A stretch of DNA of 64,000 bases. Origin: Polaribacter ponticola. Lineage in GTDB: Bacteria; Bacteroidota; Bacteroidia; Flavobacteriales; Flavobacteriaceae. Shown piece after piece: positions 9,745-19,066 of this stretch. A program made the translations under genes and the position numbers. The notes below the pieces were generated by a model. The model made no database searches. It was not told the DNA's origin and saw only the letters and a program-made list of their open reading frames with translations. The stretch covers positions 1,085,001-1,149,000 of the forward strand of contig NZ_JAOSLC020000003.1 of the NCBI RefSeq assembly GCF_026191475.2, read 5' to 3'. Position 1 is the first letter of the stretch. Every line of letters begins with the position of its first letter.

Positions 9745-10047
9745 TTATTTATTCGTTTTTTTAGAGATTCTAGTTTTAGTATCTCCATCAACTTTATAAC
9801 CTACTCTTACAGCTACACCATCTTCTACTAACATTAAATTAGATATATGAAGTGAAGCTTCCTTTTTTACAATACCACCTTGAGGGTTTTGAGCGCTTGG
9901 TTTAGTGTGCTTAGAAATTAAGTTAACACCTTCTACCAATACTCTATCCTTATCTTTAATGATTTGTAAAACTTTACCTTCTGATCCTTTATGATCTCCT
10001 GCAATTACTTTTACAGTATCTCCTGATTTTAATTTGAACTTCTTCAT
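9745..10047 (-). CDS. rplX: 50S ribosomal protein L24
   Basis: A 100-residue L24 with an N-terminal KOW motif ([20 protein letters not shown]) and the [20 protein letters not shown] segment. It is an initiator of 50S assembly. It lies between rplN and rplE as expected. Confidence 0.98.
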   Translation of the reverse strand: MKKFKLKSGDTVKVIAGDHKGSEGKVLQIIKDKDRVLVEGVNLISKHTKPSAQNPQGGIVKKEASLHISNLMLVEDGVAVRVGYKVDGDTKTRISKKTNK

Positions 10048-10060
10048 TTTAACTAATGAT

Positions 10061-10429
10061 TTAAAGCACTTCAGGTGCTAATGATACTATTTTCATGAAT
10101 TGTTTATCACGAAGTTCACGAGCGACAGGTCCAAAAACACGTGTTCCTCTCATTTCCTCTGTAGGATTTAAAAGTACACAAGCGTTATCATCAAATCTGA
10201 TGTATGATCCGTCTTTACGTCTTACTTCTTTTTTCGTTCTTACAACAACTGCTCTAGATACTTGACCTTTCTTAACAGTTCCGTTAGGAGTTGCAGATTT
10301 AACAGATACAACAATTTTGTCTCCAATACTTGCGTAACGTTTTCTTGTTCCTCCTAGAACTCTAATTACTAAAACTTCTTTTGCTCCAGTATTATCTGCT
10401 ACTTTTAATCTTGATTCTGTCTGTAACAT
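10061..10429 (-). CDS. rplN: 50S ribosomal protein L14
   Basis: A 122-residue L14 ([20 protein letters not shown], then [20 protein letters not shown] and [20 protein letters not shown]). Full length and highly conserved. Its start is one base from the rpsQ stop. Confidence 0.98.
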   Translation of the reverse strand: MLQTESRLKVADNTGAKEVLVIRVLGGTRKRYASIGDKIVVSVKSATPNGTVKKGQVSRAVVVRTKKEVRRKDGSYIRFDDNACVLLNPTEEMRGTRVFGPVARELRDKQFMKIVSLAPEVL

Positions 10430-10430
10430 A

Positions 10431-10688
10431 TTATTTAGCTCTTTCTAGGATTTCTACTAATCTCCAACGTTTAGATTTACTCATAGGCTTAGTTTCCATG
10501 ATCCTAACAGTATCCCCTTCGTTGCAATCATTCTTTTCGTCGTGTGCAACATATTTCTTCGTCTTTAATACGAACTTTCCATACATTGGGTGCTTTACTC
10601 TTTTAGTTTCAGAAACAACTATAGATTTCTCCATTTTGTTACTAGAAACAACACCAATTCTCTCTTTTCTAAGATTTCTTTTTTCCAT
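10431..10688 (-). CDS. rpsQ: 30S ribosomal protein S17
   Basis: An 85-residue OB-fold S17 ([20 protein letters not shown], then [19 protein letters not shown] and a closing [16 protein letters not shown]). No anomaly. The apparent overlap with rpmC comes from an indel in rpmC. Confidence 0.98.
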   Translation of the reverse strand: MEKRNLRKERIGVVSSNKMEKSIVVSETKRVKHPMYGKFVLKTKKYVAHDEKNDCNEGDTVRIMETKPMSKSKRWRLVEILERAK

Positions 10689-10708
10689 CTTTAAAACTGA
10701 CTATAGAA

Positions 10709-10899
10709 TTATTGTAATTCTCTTTTGTTAATTCTGTTGCAATTCTTGCTACAGTTCTTCTTAAGCTTCTCAATTGCAATGGATTCTCCATAGGAGTTAT
10801 TGCGTGAGACATCTTAAGATCAGTATAATTCTTTTGCAACGCTCCAAGCTTCTCATTAAGATCTGCTATAGATAATTCTTTTATTTCTGATTGTTTCAT
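10709..10899 (-). CDS. rpmC: 50S ribosomal protein L29 (one-base deletion near the stop)
   Basis: As given, the frame runs on to 10669 and ends in an unusual 13-residue tail. One more base in the T-run 10723-10726 changes the end to ATELTKRELQ and a stop at 10709, giving 63 residues, the normal L29 length, and a 20-base spacer to rpsQ instead of an overlap. The rest (LSIADLNEKLGALQ, then NPLQLRSLRRTVARI) is typical. L29 lies at the polypeptide exit, near the trigger-factor and SRP site. Confidence 0.93.
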
Positions 10900-10911
10900 T
10901 TTATTTTAGAA

Positions 10912-11343
10912 TTATGCGTTAATATCAAAATCTCTTGCTATAATAAACTTCGTTTTTACTGGAAGTTTTTGAGCTGCTAAACGTAAAGCTTCTTTTGCTA
11001 CATTCATTGGAACTCCTCCAATTTCAAACAAAATTCTACCTGGTTTAATAACTGCAACAAAATGATCTGGTGCTCCTTTACCCTTACCCATACGTACCTC
11101 TAAAGGCTTTTTAGTGATAGGCTTGTCTGGAAAAACTTTAATCCATAATTGCCCTTCTCTTTTCATATGACGAGTTGCCGCGATACGAGCTGCTTCAATT
11201 TGACGAGAAGTTAATAAGTTCTGATCTACAGATTTGATACCAAACATTCCATTAGAAAGTTGATTTCCTCTTCCAGAAATACCAGTCATATTTCCTTTCG
11301 CCTTCTGTACCTTACGGTATTTTACTCTTTTTGGCTGTAACAT
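10912..11343 (-). CDS. rplP: 50S ribosomal protein L16
   Basis: A 143-residue L16 ([20 protein letters not shown], then [20 protein letters not shown] and [20 protein letters not shown]). It lies between the A site and the central protuberance. It overlaps no neighbour; spacing is 12 bases to rpmC and 22 to rpsC. Confidence 0.98.
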   Translation of the reverse strand: MLQPKRVKYRKVQKAKGNMTGISGRGNQLSNGMFGIKSVDQNLLTSRQIEAARIAATRHMKREGQLWIKVFPDKPITKKPLEVRMGKGKGAPDHFVAVIKPGRILFEIGGVPMNVAKEALRLAAQKLPVKTKFIIARDFDINA

Positions 11344-11365
11344 TTTTAATTTCTAATTTTAAAAA

Positions 11366-12085
11366 TTATTTTCTTCTACGAGGTTGTTGACGTTTAGATC
11401 TGTCACCACCTTTACCACCTTGTTTTTTAGACAAGCCAACTAATGGAGATAATTCTCTCTTACCATAAACCTCACCCTTCATAATCCATACTTTAATACC
11501 TAATCTTCCGTATTGAGTATGAGCTTCAACAAGTGCGTAATCAATATCTGCTCTAAAAGTAGAAAGTGGAATTCTTCCTTCTTTATAATGTTCAGATCTT
11601 GCCATTTCAGCTCCGTTTAAACGACCTGAAATTTGGATTTTAATCCCTTCAGCGTTCATACGCATTGTAGCCTGAATAGCCATCTTAGTAGCTCTCTTGT
11701 AAGAAATTCTATTTTCTATTTGACGAGCCACACTAGTTGCAACTAATTTTGCATCTAACTCTGGTCGTTTAATTTCAAAAATATTAATTTGAACTTCTTT
11801 ACCTGTAATTTTTTTAAGCTCTTCTTTTAACTTGTCTACCTCTTGACCTCCTTTACCAATAATGATACCTGGACGTGCTGTTGTGATAGTAACGGTTACA
11901 AGTTTTAAAGTACGCTCAATAATTACACGAGAAACACTTGCTTTAAATAATCTAGCATTTACATACTTTCTTATTTTATCATCTTCAGCTAATTTATCTC
12001 CGTAGTCATTACCACCATACCAGTTAGATTCCCAACCTCTGATGATTCCTAAACGATTTCCTATTGGATTAGTTTTTTGTCCCAT
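11366..12085 (-). CDS. rpsC: 30S ribosomal protein S3
   Basis: A 239-residue S3 with the KH domain ([20 protein letters not shown]) and the C-terminal domain ([20 protein letters not shown]). A basic tail rich in Lys, Arg and Gln follows. S3 forms the mRNA entry tunnel. No anomaly. Confidence 0.98.
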   Translation of the reverse strand: MGQKTNPIGNRLGIIRGWESNWYGGNDYGDKLAEDDKIRKYVNARLFKASVSRVIIERTLKLVTVTITTARPGIIIGKGGQEVDKLKEELKKITGKEVQINIFEIKRPELDAKLVATSVARQIENRISYKRATKMAIQATMRMNAEGIKIQISGRLNGAEMARSEHYKEGRIPLSTFRADIDYALVEAHTQYGRLGIKVWIMKGEVYGKRELSPLVGLSKKQGGKGGDRSKRQQPRRRK

Positions 12086-12096
12086 TTCTACTTTGA

Positions 12097-12501
12097 TTAA
12101 TTACTTAAATTTTTACTACCTAACTCTAAAGTAACGTGATTAGAACGCTTACGAATTCTATGAGCACGCCCTTGTGGAGCTGGTCTTAATCTTTTTAACA
12201 TTCCTGCGCTATCTACACAAATAGTTTTCACAAACAATCCAGCTTCTTCTATAGATGCTTCTTCATTTTTAGCTTGCCAGTTTGCAATTGCAGACAATAA
12301 CAATTTTTCTAAATTGATAGATGCTTCTTTTGGACTGAATTTTAAGATTTGTAAAGCTTTTTCAACTTCTACTCCTCTAACTTGATCCGCTACTAAACGC
12401 ATTTTCCTTGGTGATGTAGGACAGTTAGTAAGCTTAGCGAAAGCACGAGTCTTTCTATCCGCTTTTAACTGATCTGCCATATTTTTTTTACGAACTCCCA
12501 T
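12097..12501 (-). CDS. rplV: 50S ribosomal protein L22
   Basis: A 134-residue L22. The conserved segments [18 protein letters not shown] and [20 protein letters not shown] are present; the second forms the beta-hairpin that lines the exit tunnel. A second in-frame ATG at residue 8 is a possible alternative start. Confidence 0.97.
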   Translation of the reverse strand: MGVRKKNMADQLKADRKTRAFAKLTNCPTSPRKMRLVADQVRGVEVEKALQILKFSPKEASINLEKLLLSAIANWQAKNEEASIEEAGLFVKTICVDSAGMLKRLRPAPQGRAHRIRKRSNHVTLELGSKNLSN

Positions 12502-12507
12502 ATCCTA

Positions 12508-12786
12508 CTATTTTTTTCCTTTATTTTTTGCACCAGCGTGTCCTCTAAAAGAACGAGTTGGTGAAAATTCGCCTAATTTATGCCCTACCATGTTTTCAGT
12601 AACATAAACTGGTACAAACTGACGTCCATTATGAACAGCAATTGTTTGTCCAACAAAATCTGGAGTAATCATACTTGCTCTAGACCAAGTTTTAATTACT
12701 GTTTTGTTTCCAGCCTCTACATTAGCTAACACTTTTTTCTCTAATTTATAGTGAACGTAAGGTCCTTTTTTTAATGATCTTGCCAT
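12508..12786 (-). CDS. rpsS: 30S ribosomal protein S19
   Basis: A 92-residue S19 ([20 protein letters not shown], then [20 protein letters not shown] and [14 protein letters not shown]). Located in the 30S head with S13. Standard place between rplB and rplV. Confidence 0.98.
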   Translation of the reverse strand: MARSLKKGPYVHYKLEKKVLANVEAGNKTVIKTWSRASMITPDFVGQTIAVHNGRQFVPVYVTENMVGHKLGEFSPTRSFRGHAGAKNKGKK

Positions 12787-12792
12787 AACTTA

Positions 12793-13617
12793 TTATTTCT
12801 TTCTACGTTCTATAATGTACTTATTACTAGCCTTAGTCTTAGATCTAGTCTTAAATCCTTTAGCAGGAATACCATTTCTAGATCTTGGATGACCTCCAGA
12901 AGCACGACCTTCACCACCTCCCATTGGGTGATCTACAGGATTCATTCTTACTGCATTTACCCTAGGTCTTCTACCTAACCATCTTCTTCTACCTGCTTTA
13001 CCAGATACTAATAATTGATGATCAGAATTAGAAACAACTCCTATTGTAGCCATACAAGTTAACAAGATTAATCTTGTTTCTCCAGAAGGTAACTTTACAG
13101 TTGCATACTTACCATCTCTTGCCATTAATTGAGCAAATGAACCAGCAGAACGAGCCATAACTGCTCCTTGACCTGGGCGTAACTCTATACAAGAAATTGT
13201 AGTTCCTAAAGGAATTTCACTTAAGGTCATTGCATTTCCAATTTCTGGAGCAATTCCACTTCCTGCAACAATTGTTTGACCTACTTGTAAACCGTTTTGT
13301 GCAATTACATAACGTTTTTCTCCATCAGCATAACTAACTAAAGCAATAAATGCTGTACGATTAGGATCGTACTCTATAGTTTTTACTGTAGCAGGAATAC
13401 CGCTTTTATCTCTTTTAAAATCGATAATACGATATCTTTGTTTATGACCACCTCCTATATTACGAGTTGTCATTCTTCCCTGACTGTTTCGACCTCCAGA
13501 TCGTTTTTTCGGAGCAAGTAAACTTTTCTCCGGCTTATCAGTTGTTATGGTGTCGAACCCATTTACAACTCTAAAACGCTGACCTGGTGTTATTGGTTTT
13601 AATTTTCTAACTGACAT
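12793..13617 (-). CDS. rplB: 50S ribosomal protein L2
   Basis: A 274-residue L2, one of the most conserved ribosomal proteins, needed for subunit association and peptidyl transfer. Visible landmarks are the [20 protein letters not shown] segment, the SH3-like middle domain, and [20 protein letters not shown], which holds the functionally important histidine. No anomaly. Confidence 0.98.
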   Translation of the reverse strand: MSVRKLKPITPGQRFRVVNGFDTITTDKPEKSLLAPKKRSGGRNSQGRMTTRNIGGGHKQRYRIIDFKRDKSGIPATVKTIEYDPNRTAFIALVSYADGEKRYVIAQNGLQVGQTIVAGSGIAPEIGNAMTLSEIPLGTTISCIELRPGQGAVMARSAGSFAQLMARDGKYATVKLPSGETRLILLTCMATIGVVSNSDHQLLVSGKAGRRRWLGRRPRVNAVRMNPVDHPMGGGEGRASGGHPRSRNGIPAKGFKTRSKTKASNKYIIERRKK

Positions 13618-13628
13618 TCTGTCTTTTC

Positions 13629-13919
13629 TTAAAGATTGTTATAAAAATCAATGCTTTCTCCTTCTGCTAATTGAACGATAGCCTTCTTGTACCCACTTTT
13701 AATACCAGTTACTAAACCTTTTTTAGTAAACTTAGTATTTCTTTGAATTGGATAATTTAAAGTCTTAACACTTGAAATAGAAACTCCATATGCTGCTTCA
13801 ACAGCACTTTTAATTTCTAATTTATTAGCTTTCTTATCTACTACAAACGTGTAACGATTAAATAATTCGCTATTGTTTGTTGCCTTTTCCGTGATAATAG
13901 GTTTAATTAAAATACTCAT
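13629..13919 (-). CDS. rplW: 50S ribosomal protein L23
   Basis: A 96-residue L23 ([20 protein letters not shown], then [20 protein letters not shown]). It is the docking site for trigger factor at the tunnel exit. Standard order rplD-rplW-rplB. Confidence 0.97.
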   Translation of the reverse strand: MSILIKPIITEKATNNSELFNRYTFVVDKKANKLEIKSAVEAAYGVSISSVKTLNYPIQRNTKFTKKGLVTGIKSGYKKAIVQLAEGESIDFYNNL

Positions 13920-13928
13920 TATGAATCC

Positions 13929-14558
13929 CTATTTGGTTAAATTTGTATTAATATCCTCTAAAGATCCTTCAGTAATCACTACTTTATTAGCATTTAAAAC
14001 ACCATACGTATTAATTTCTGAAGCCTTAACAACTTTAGACTTTTTTAAGTTACGTGATGATAAATACACATTAGTATTTTCATTACCTAGAACAAACAAT
14101 GATTTTTTAGTATCTAACTCTAATGCTTTTAAAACATTTACAAAGTTTTTAGTTTTTGGATTTTCAAAATTAAAATCTTCAACTACAACTAAATTTTTAT
14201 CATTTGCTTGAATACTTAAAGCTGACTTACGTGCTAAACGCTTTAAGTTTTTATTCAGTTTAAAAGAATAACTTCTTGGTCTTGGTCCGAACATACGTCC
14301 TCCACCTCTAAAAACACCAGACTTGATAGAACCTGCTCTTGCAGTACCAGTTCCTTTTTGTTTTTTTATCTTTCTTGTAGAACCAGTAATCTCTGCTCTT
14401 TCTTTAGCTTTATGCGTTCCTTGGCGTTGATTAGCCAAGTATTGCTTAACATCTAAATAAATAGCATGATCATTAGGCTCTATTCCAAATACTTCTTTAG
14501 AAAGTTCAACTTTCCTTCCAGTATCTTTTCCTGTAATATCTAAAACTGCTACTTTCAT
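13929..14558 (-). CDS. rplD: 50S ribosomal protein L4
   Basis: A 209-residue L4 with the conserved extended loop ([19 protein letters not shown], then [14 protein letters not shown]) that reaches the exit tunnel. In E. coli L4 also represses the S10 operon; the leader before rplC holds a terminator-like hairpin, but the mechanism here is unknown. Its ATG overlaps the rplC stop by one base. Confidence 0.98.
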   Translation of the reverse strand: MKVAVLDITGKDTGRKVELSKEVFGIEPNDHAIYLDVKQYLANQRQGTHKAKERAEITGSTRKIKKQKGTGTARAGSIKSGVFRGGGRMFGPRPRSYSFKLNKNLKRLARKSALSIQANDKNLVVVEDFNFENPKTKNFVNVLKALELDTKKSLFVLGNENTNVYLSSRNLKKSKVVKASEINTYGVLNANKVVITEGSLEDINTNLTK

Positions 14559-15175
14559 TATTTCTGAATAGTTACAAAAGCATTTTTATGTCCAGGAACT
14601 GCTCCCTTTACAACTAGTAGATTCTTTTCAGCAACTACTTTTAACACTTTTAAGTTTTGAACTTTTACTTTATCTCCTCCCATACGGCCTCCCATACGCA
14701 TTCCTTTGAATACTCTTGCAGGATACGATGCAGCACCAATAGAACCAGGAGCTCTTAATCGGTTATGCTGACCATGAGTAGCTTGACCTACACCAGCAAA
14801 TCCATGACGTTTTACAACACCCTGAAAACCTTTACCTTTAGAAACACCAGAAACATCTACAAACTCACCTTCTTCAAAGTGATCTACAGATATTGCATCT
14901 CCTAACTTATACTCTCCTTCAAACCCTTGAAATTCAACGACTTTTTTCTTTGCAGTTGTGCCAGCTTTTTTAAAGTGACCATCTAACGCTCTGTTAGAAC
15001 TTTTTGCTTTTTTGTCATCGAAACCAAGCTGTAACGCACTATAGCCGTCAACCTCTTCGGTTCTGACCTGAGTGACAACGCATGGACCCGCTTCGATTAC
15101 TGTACAAGGAATATTTTTCCCGTTTTCATCGAATAAGCTGGTCATACCAATCTTTCTTCCTATTAACCCAGACAT
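14558..15175 (-). CDS. rplC: 50S ribosomal protein L3
   Basis: A 205-residue L3 ([20 protein letters not shown], then [19 protein letters not shown] and [20 protein letters not shown]). It binds close to the peptidyl-transferase centre. It is the first gene after a terminator/promoter pair, so here the S10-type operon starts with rplC while rpsJ belongs to the str transcript. Confidence 0.98.
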   Translation of the reverse strand: MSGLIGRKIGMTSLFDENGKNIPCTVIEAGPCVVTQVRTEEVDGYSALQLGFDDKKAKSSNRALDGHFKKAGTTAKKKVVEFQGFEGEYKLGDAISVDHFEEGEFVDVSGVSKGKGFQGVVKRHGFAGVGQATHGQHNRLRAPGSIGAASYPARVFKGMRMGGRMGGDKVKVQNLKVLKVVAEKNLLVVKGAVPGHKNAFVTIQK

Positions 15176-15273
15176 TTAGTTAAAATTTTAGACGATAGAA
15201 TCTTATCCAGCGCGTCTATTAATAATTATTTTTTTGAAACTATTGTTTCACTCTCATCTTTAAAATTTCGTTT

Positions 15274-15305
15274 AAAAAAAAACAGCGCAAACAAATTCAA
15301 CGCTG
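15274..15305 (-). promoter_or_regulatory. attenuator-like hairpin in the rplC leader
   Basis: On the transcribed strand, CAGCG (15305-15301) pairs with CGCTG (15287-15283), directly followed by nine T residues (15282-15274). That is terminator geometry, but it lies inside the ~225-base leader between the promoter and rplC. A short stem with a long U-tract fits a regulated attenuator. The stem is only five pairs, so strength is uncertain. Confidence 0.45.
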
Positions 15306-15406
15306 ATTTTGTTTTTTCCGTTTTTCTTTTGCGAAACGCTCCAGACATGTAACTATTTTTTAAAATAAATCAAAAAAATAGGATCACCCTACTCTATTTC
15401 GGGTTG

Positions 15407-15437
15407 CAAAAGTATAAAAAACTTTCGGTTTAACAAA
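15407..15437 (-). promoter_or_regulatory. promoter of the rplC-rplQ operon
   Basis: On the minus strand TTTG (15437-15434), a 19-base spacer and TACTTTTG (15414-15407) match the Bacteroidota promoter TTTG-N19-TAnnTTTG exactly. Transcription should start near 15400, leaving a leader of about 225 bases before rplC. The -33 TTTG lies in the loop of the upstream terminator. Confidence 0.75.
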
Positions 15438-15452
15438 ATTAAACCGAAAGTT
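15416..15452 (-). terminator. terminator after rpsJ
   Basis: Two perfect 14-base arms (AACTTTCGGTTTAA at 15420-15433 and its complement at 15439-15452) enclose a five-base loop and are followed on the transcribed strand by TTTTTAT. It lies 10 bases after the rpsJ stop and ends the str transcript. Confidence 0.85.
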
Positions 15453-15462
15453 AATACTTTAC

Positions 15463-15768
15463 TTAAACTTTTATTTCTACTTCAACACCACTTGGTAACT
15501 CAAGTTTCATTAGTGCATCAATAGTTTTTGAAGAAGAACTATAGATATCTAACAATCTTTTGTAAGCAGCTAATTGAAATTGCTCTCTAGATTTTTTATT
15601 AACGTGAGGTGAACGTAATACAGTAAAAATCTTTTTATGTGTAGGTAAAGGTATTGGACCATTAACAACTGCTCCAGTACTTTTTACCGTTTTTACAATT
15701 TTTTCAGCAGATTTATCTACTAAGTTGTAATCGTAAGACTTTAATTTTATTCTAATTTTTTGACTCAT
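15463..15768 (-). CDS. rpsJ: 30S ribosomal protein S10
   Basis: A 101-residue S10 ([20 protein letters not shown], then [20 protein letters not shown]). S10 is part of the 30S head and in other bacteria also acts in antitermination as NusE. It is co-transcribed with fusA (18-base spacer) and cut off from rplC by a strong terminator. Confidence 0.98.
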   Translation of the reverse strand: MSQKIRIKLKSYDYNLVDKSAEKIVKTVKSTGAVVNGPIPLPTHKKIFTVLRSPHVNKKSREQFQLAAYKRLLDIYSSSSKTIDALMKLELPSGVEVEIKV

Positions 15769-15786
15769 CTTATATAATTTAGTAGG

Positions 15787-17905
15787 TTATCCTTTTGCTT
15801 TTGCAATTACATCTTCAGAAACATTTGAAGGTGTCTCTGCATAATGTGAAAATTCCATAGTAGAAGTAGCTCTACCTGAAGACATCGTTCTTAATGCTGT
15901 TACATAACCAAACATTTCTGATAAAGGCACAAGTGCTTTTACAACTTTTGCTCCATTACGATCACTCATATCATTAACCTGACCTCTTCTTCTATTTAAA
16001 TCTCCAACAATATCACCCATATTTTCTTCAGGAGTTAAAACTTCTAACTTCATTAAAGGCTCCATAATTTTAGCTTTAGCAGCTTTAGCAGCAGCTTTAT
16101 AACCTAATTTTGCAGCTAATTCAAAAGATAATTGATCAGAATCCACAGCATGGAAAGAACCATCTTTTAAAGTAACTTTCATAGAATCCATTTCATATCC
16201 TGCTAAAGGACCATTTTTCATAGCTTCTTTAAATCCTTTCTCAATAGAAGGTACAAACTCTTTAGGAACATTACCTCCTTTAATTACAGATTCAAAAACT
16301 AGACCTTGAACACCTTCATCAGCAGGCTCCATTGTAAATACAATATCAGCAAACTTACCACGACCACCAGATTGCTTTTTATAAACCTCTCTATGATTTG
16401 CCGCAGCTGTAATAGCTTCTTTGTATTCAACTTGTGGTTGACCTTGATTAACTTCTACTTTAAATTCACGTTTTAAACGATCTACAATTACATCTAGGTG
16501 TAATTCTCCCATTCCAGAAATAATAGTCTGACCTGAAGCTTCGTCTGAACGTACAGTAAAAGTTGGATCTTCTTCTGCTAATTTACCTAAACCGATACCT
16601 AATCTATCAACATCAGCTTTAGTTTTAGGTTCAACTGCGATACCAATTACTGGGTCTGGAAAATCCATAGAACTCCAATACAATTGGATGCTCTTGAGAA
16701 GAAAGTGTATCTCCTGTTTTAATAGATTTAAATCCAACAGCAGCTCCAATATCTCCAGCTTCAATAAAATCAATTGCGTTTTGCTTGTTAGCGTGCATTT
16801 GATAAATACGAGAAATACGTTCTTTTTTACCTGAACGGTTATTTAAAACATAAGAACCAGCATCTAAACGACCTGAATAAGCTCTAAAAAATGCCAAACG
16901 ACCAACGAAAGGATCTGTAGCAATTTTAAATGCCAATGCAGCGAAAGGTTCATCAACACTAGGCTTACGTAATTCTTCTTTTTCTGTATCTGGATTTACA
17001 CCAACGATTCCATCTTTATCAGTAGGAGATGGCAAATAACGACATACAGCATCTAATAAGAACTGTACCCCTTTATTCTTAAATGCAGAACCACAAATCA
17101 TAGGAATGATTGCCATATCCATTACAGCAGCTCTAAGTGCAGCATGCACTTCTTCTTCTGTAATAGAATCTTCATCTTCCATAAATTTTTCTAAAAGATT
17201 CTCATCATAACTTGCTACTTCTTCAATTAAAAGTGCACGATATTTACGAGCTTCTTCTTTTAACTCTTCAGGTATTTCAATAATATCGAAAGTTGCCCCT
17301 TGAGTCTCGTCATGCCAAACAATAGCACGATTTTTTACTAAATCTATAATCCCCTTAAACTCATCCTCGTCACCAATATTTAAAACGATTGGCACCGCAT
17401 TTGACTTTAACATATCTTTTACCTGCTGGCAAACACCTAAAAAGTCAGACCCTTGGCGGTCCATCTTATTAACGAAACCAATTCTTGGTACTTTATAGTT
17501 GTCTGCAAGTCTCCAGTTAGTTTCAGACTGTGGCTCAACACCATCAACTGCACTAAATAAAAACACTAACCCATCCAATACACGTAATGAACGATTTACT
17601 TCAACAGTAAAATCAACGTGACCCGGTGTGTCAATAATATTAAAATGGTATCCTTTTGTATCAGGTGTTGGTTTTCCATTTTCAATTGGAAATTCCCATG
17701 TACAAGTTGTAGCAGCAGAAGTAATTGTAATACCTCTCTCCTGCTCTTGCTCCATCCAGTCCATTGTAGCTGCACCATCATGCACTTCACCAATTTTATG
17801 CGAAACACCTGTATAATACAATACACGCTCTGTAGTTGTAGTTTTACCGGCATCAATATGTGCGGCAATACCAATATTTCTTGTAAATTTTAAATCTCTA
17901 GCCAT
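15787..17905 (-). CDS. fusA: elongation factor G (one-base insertion in the assembly)
   Basis: The reconstructed protein has 705 residues, the usual size. G-domain motifs are all present near the N-terminus: [27 protein letters not shown] and [10 protein letters not shown]. The frame breaks after [10 protein letters not shown]; removing one of the two A residues at 16671-16672 restores [18 protein letters not shown] and domains III-V ([18 protein letters not shown]) to the stop at 15787. EF-G drives translocation and is essential, so this is an assembly error. Order rpsG-fusA-rpsJ is normal. Confidence 0.96.
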
Positions 17906-17910
17906 TTCTA

Positions 17911-18390
17911 TTAAAATCTAAAGTGAGAGAATGCTTTATTTGCTTCTGCCATCTTGTGAGTATCTGTACGTTTCTTAACCGCAGCTCCTTCTTCTTTAGC
18001 CGCAGCTAAGATTTCAGCAGCTAAACGTTGTGCCATTGTTTTCTCATTTCTCTTACGAGTATACAAGATCATCCATTTAATAGCCATAGACACTTTACGG
18101 TCTGGTCTAATTTGCATTGGTATTTGAAAAGTTGCACCTCCAACACGACGAGATCTTACTTCTACGTGAGGCATCACATTAGATAACCCATCTTTCCAAA
18201 TTTCTAAAGCTGATTTTTCTTCACCTTCACCCTTTTTCTCTTCTACTAGGTCTAAAGCGTCATAAAACACTTTAAACGCTACGGACTTCTTACCACTCCA
18301 CATTAAGTTATTAACGAAACGTGTTACTAACTGATCGTTAAATTTTGGATCCGGCAATAAGACTCTTTTTTTTGCTGCTCTTTTTCTCAT
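17911..18390 (-). CDS. rpsG: 30S ribosomal protein S7
   Basis: A 159-residue S7 ([19 protein letters not shown], then [20 protein letters not shown] and the end [14 protein letters not shown]). It nucleates assembly of the 30S head. The 126-base spacer from rpsL holds a hairpin right behind the rpsL stop. Confidence 0.98.
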   Translation of the reverse strand: MRKRAAKKRVLLPDPKFNDQLVTRFVNNLMWSGKKSVAFKVFYDALDLVEEKKGEGEEKSALEIWKDGLSNVMPHVEVRSRRVGGATFQIPMQIRPDRKVSMAIKWMILYTRKRNEKTMAQRLAAEILAAAKEEGAAVKKRTDTHKMAEANKAFSHFRF

Positions 18391-18479
18391 GTCTTTTACA
18401 TTAAAAAAGTTAATTAATTTGTTACTAGCTATTAATTGCCAACTAAAAACTTTTGTAAAACCGCTTCCAATTCTACACC

Positions 18480-18515
18480 AAGTTATTAAGTTTTCAATTT
18501 ATCAACTTATAACTT
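18480..18515 (-). promoter_or_regulatory. intercistronic hairpin between rpsL and rpsG
   Basis: AAGTTATTAAGTT (18480-18492) pairs with AACTTATAACTT (18504-18515) with one bulged base, starting two bases after the rpsL stop. No T-run follows on the transcribed strand, so it is not an intrinsic terminator. It could protect the rpsL mRNA end or mark a processing site. Confidence 0.4.
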
Positions 18516-18516
18516 T

Positions 18517-18891
18517 TTACTTCTTTGGGCGTTTTGCTCCATACTTTGATCTACGCTGAGTTCTTCCCTCAACTCCCGCTGTATCTAAAGCCCCACGTAC
18601 TACGTGATACTTTACTCCTGGCAAATCTTTTACCCTTCCACCTCTAACTAATACTATCGAGTGCTCCTGTAAGTTATGTCCTTCTCCTGGGATGTATGCA
18701 TTTATCTCATTACCATTTGTTAATCTAACTCTGGCAACTTTTCTCATTGCAGAATTAGGTTTTTTTGGCGTTGTAGTATAAACACGTGTACAAACTCCAC
18801 GTCTTTGAGGACAAGACGACAAAGCAGCCGATTTACTCTTCTTAGTTATTTTGGTTCTTCCTTTACGAACTAATTGTTGAATAGTAGGCAT
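18517..18891 (-). CDS. rpsL: 30S ribosomal protein S12
   Basis: A 124-residue S12, first gene of the str operon. The decoding-centre motifs [18 protein letters not shown] and [18 protein letters not shown] are present. The two lysines whose replacement gives streptomycin resistance in other bacteria (in PKKPNS and GVKY) are unchanged, so a sensitive S12 is expected. A full-consensus promoter lies 58 bases upstream. Confidence 0.98.
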   Translation of the reverse strand: MPTIQQLVRKGRTKITKKSKSAALSSCPQRRGVCTRVYTTTPKKPNSAMRKVARVRLTNGNEINAYIPGEGHNLQEHSIVLVRGGRVKDLPGVKYHVVRGALDTAGVEGRTQRRSKYGAKRPKK

Positions 18892-18948
18892 ACTAAATAA
18901 TTACTGTTTTACGTTTATAATAAAAACTTTTCTCTTTTTAAGAGTTTG

Positions 18949-18979
18949 CAAATGTAGTAATTATTTCTAATTATTCAAA
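18949..18979 (-). promoter_or_regulatory. promoter of the str operon (rpsL-rpsG-fusA-rpsJ)
   Basis: On the minus strand TTTG (18979-18976), exactly 19 bases and TACATTTG (18956-18949) match the Bacteroidota consensus at all fixed positions. A start near 18943 would give a leader of about 50 bases before rpsL. Confidence 0.8.
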
Positions 18980-19038
18980 AATCAGAGAGTTATTTTTTAA
19001 AAGCAGATTAAAAAGCTGTTTTTCACTTGAATTTCTGC

Positions 19039-19046
19039 TACTTTTG
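19039..19046 (+). promoter_or_regulatory. -7 promoter box of the Omp85-like gene
   Basis: TACTTTTG matches TAnnTTTG and lies 20 bases before the TTG start of the Omp85-like gene. No TTTG is present 19-20 bases upstream. It faces away from the str promoter about 60 bases to the left. Confidence 0.5.
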
Positions 19047-19066
19047 AAACACTAAAATAAAGGAAA

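Noticed and set aside
10381..10731. Plus-strand frame of 116 codons inside rplN, rpsQ and rpmC
   Set aside because: It is antisense to three conserved ribosomal genes and has no recognisable features.
10669..10899. rpmC overlapping rpsQ by 20 bases with a long new C-terminus
   Set aside because: One base in a T-run gives the normal L29 end and length.
15787..17905. Two overlapping frames in fusA as possible programmed frameshifting or gene fission
   Set aside because: One removed base restores a continuous EF-G. There is no slippery site, and the same kind of indel is found all over the window.
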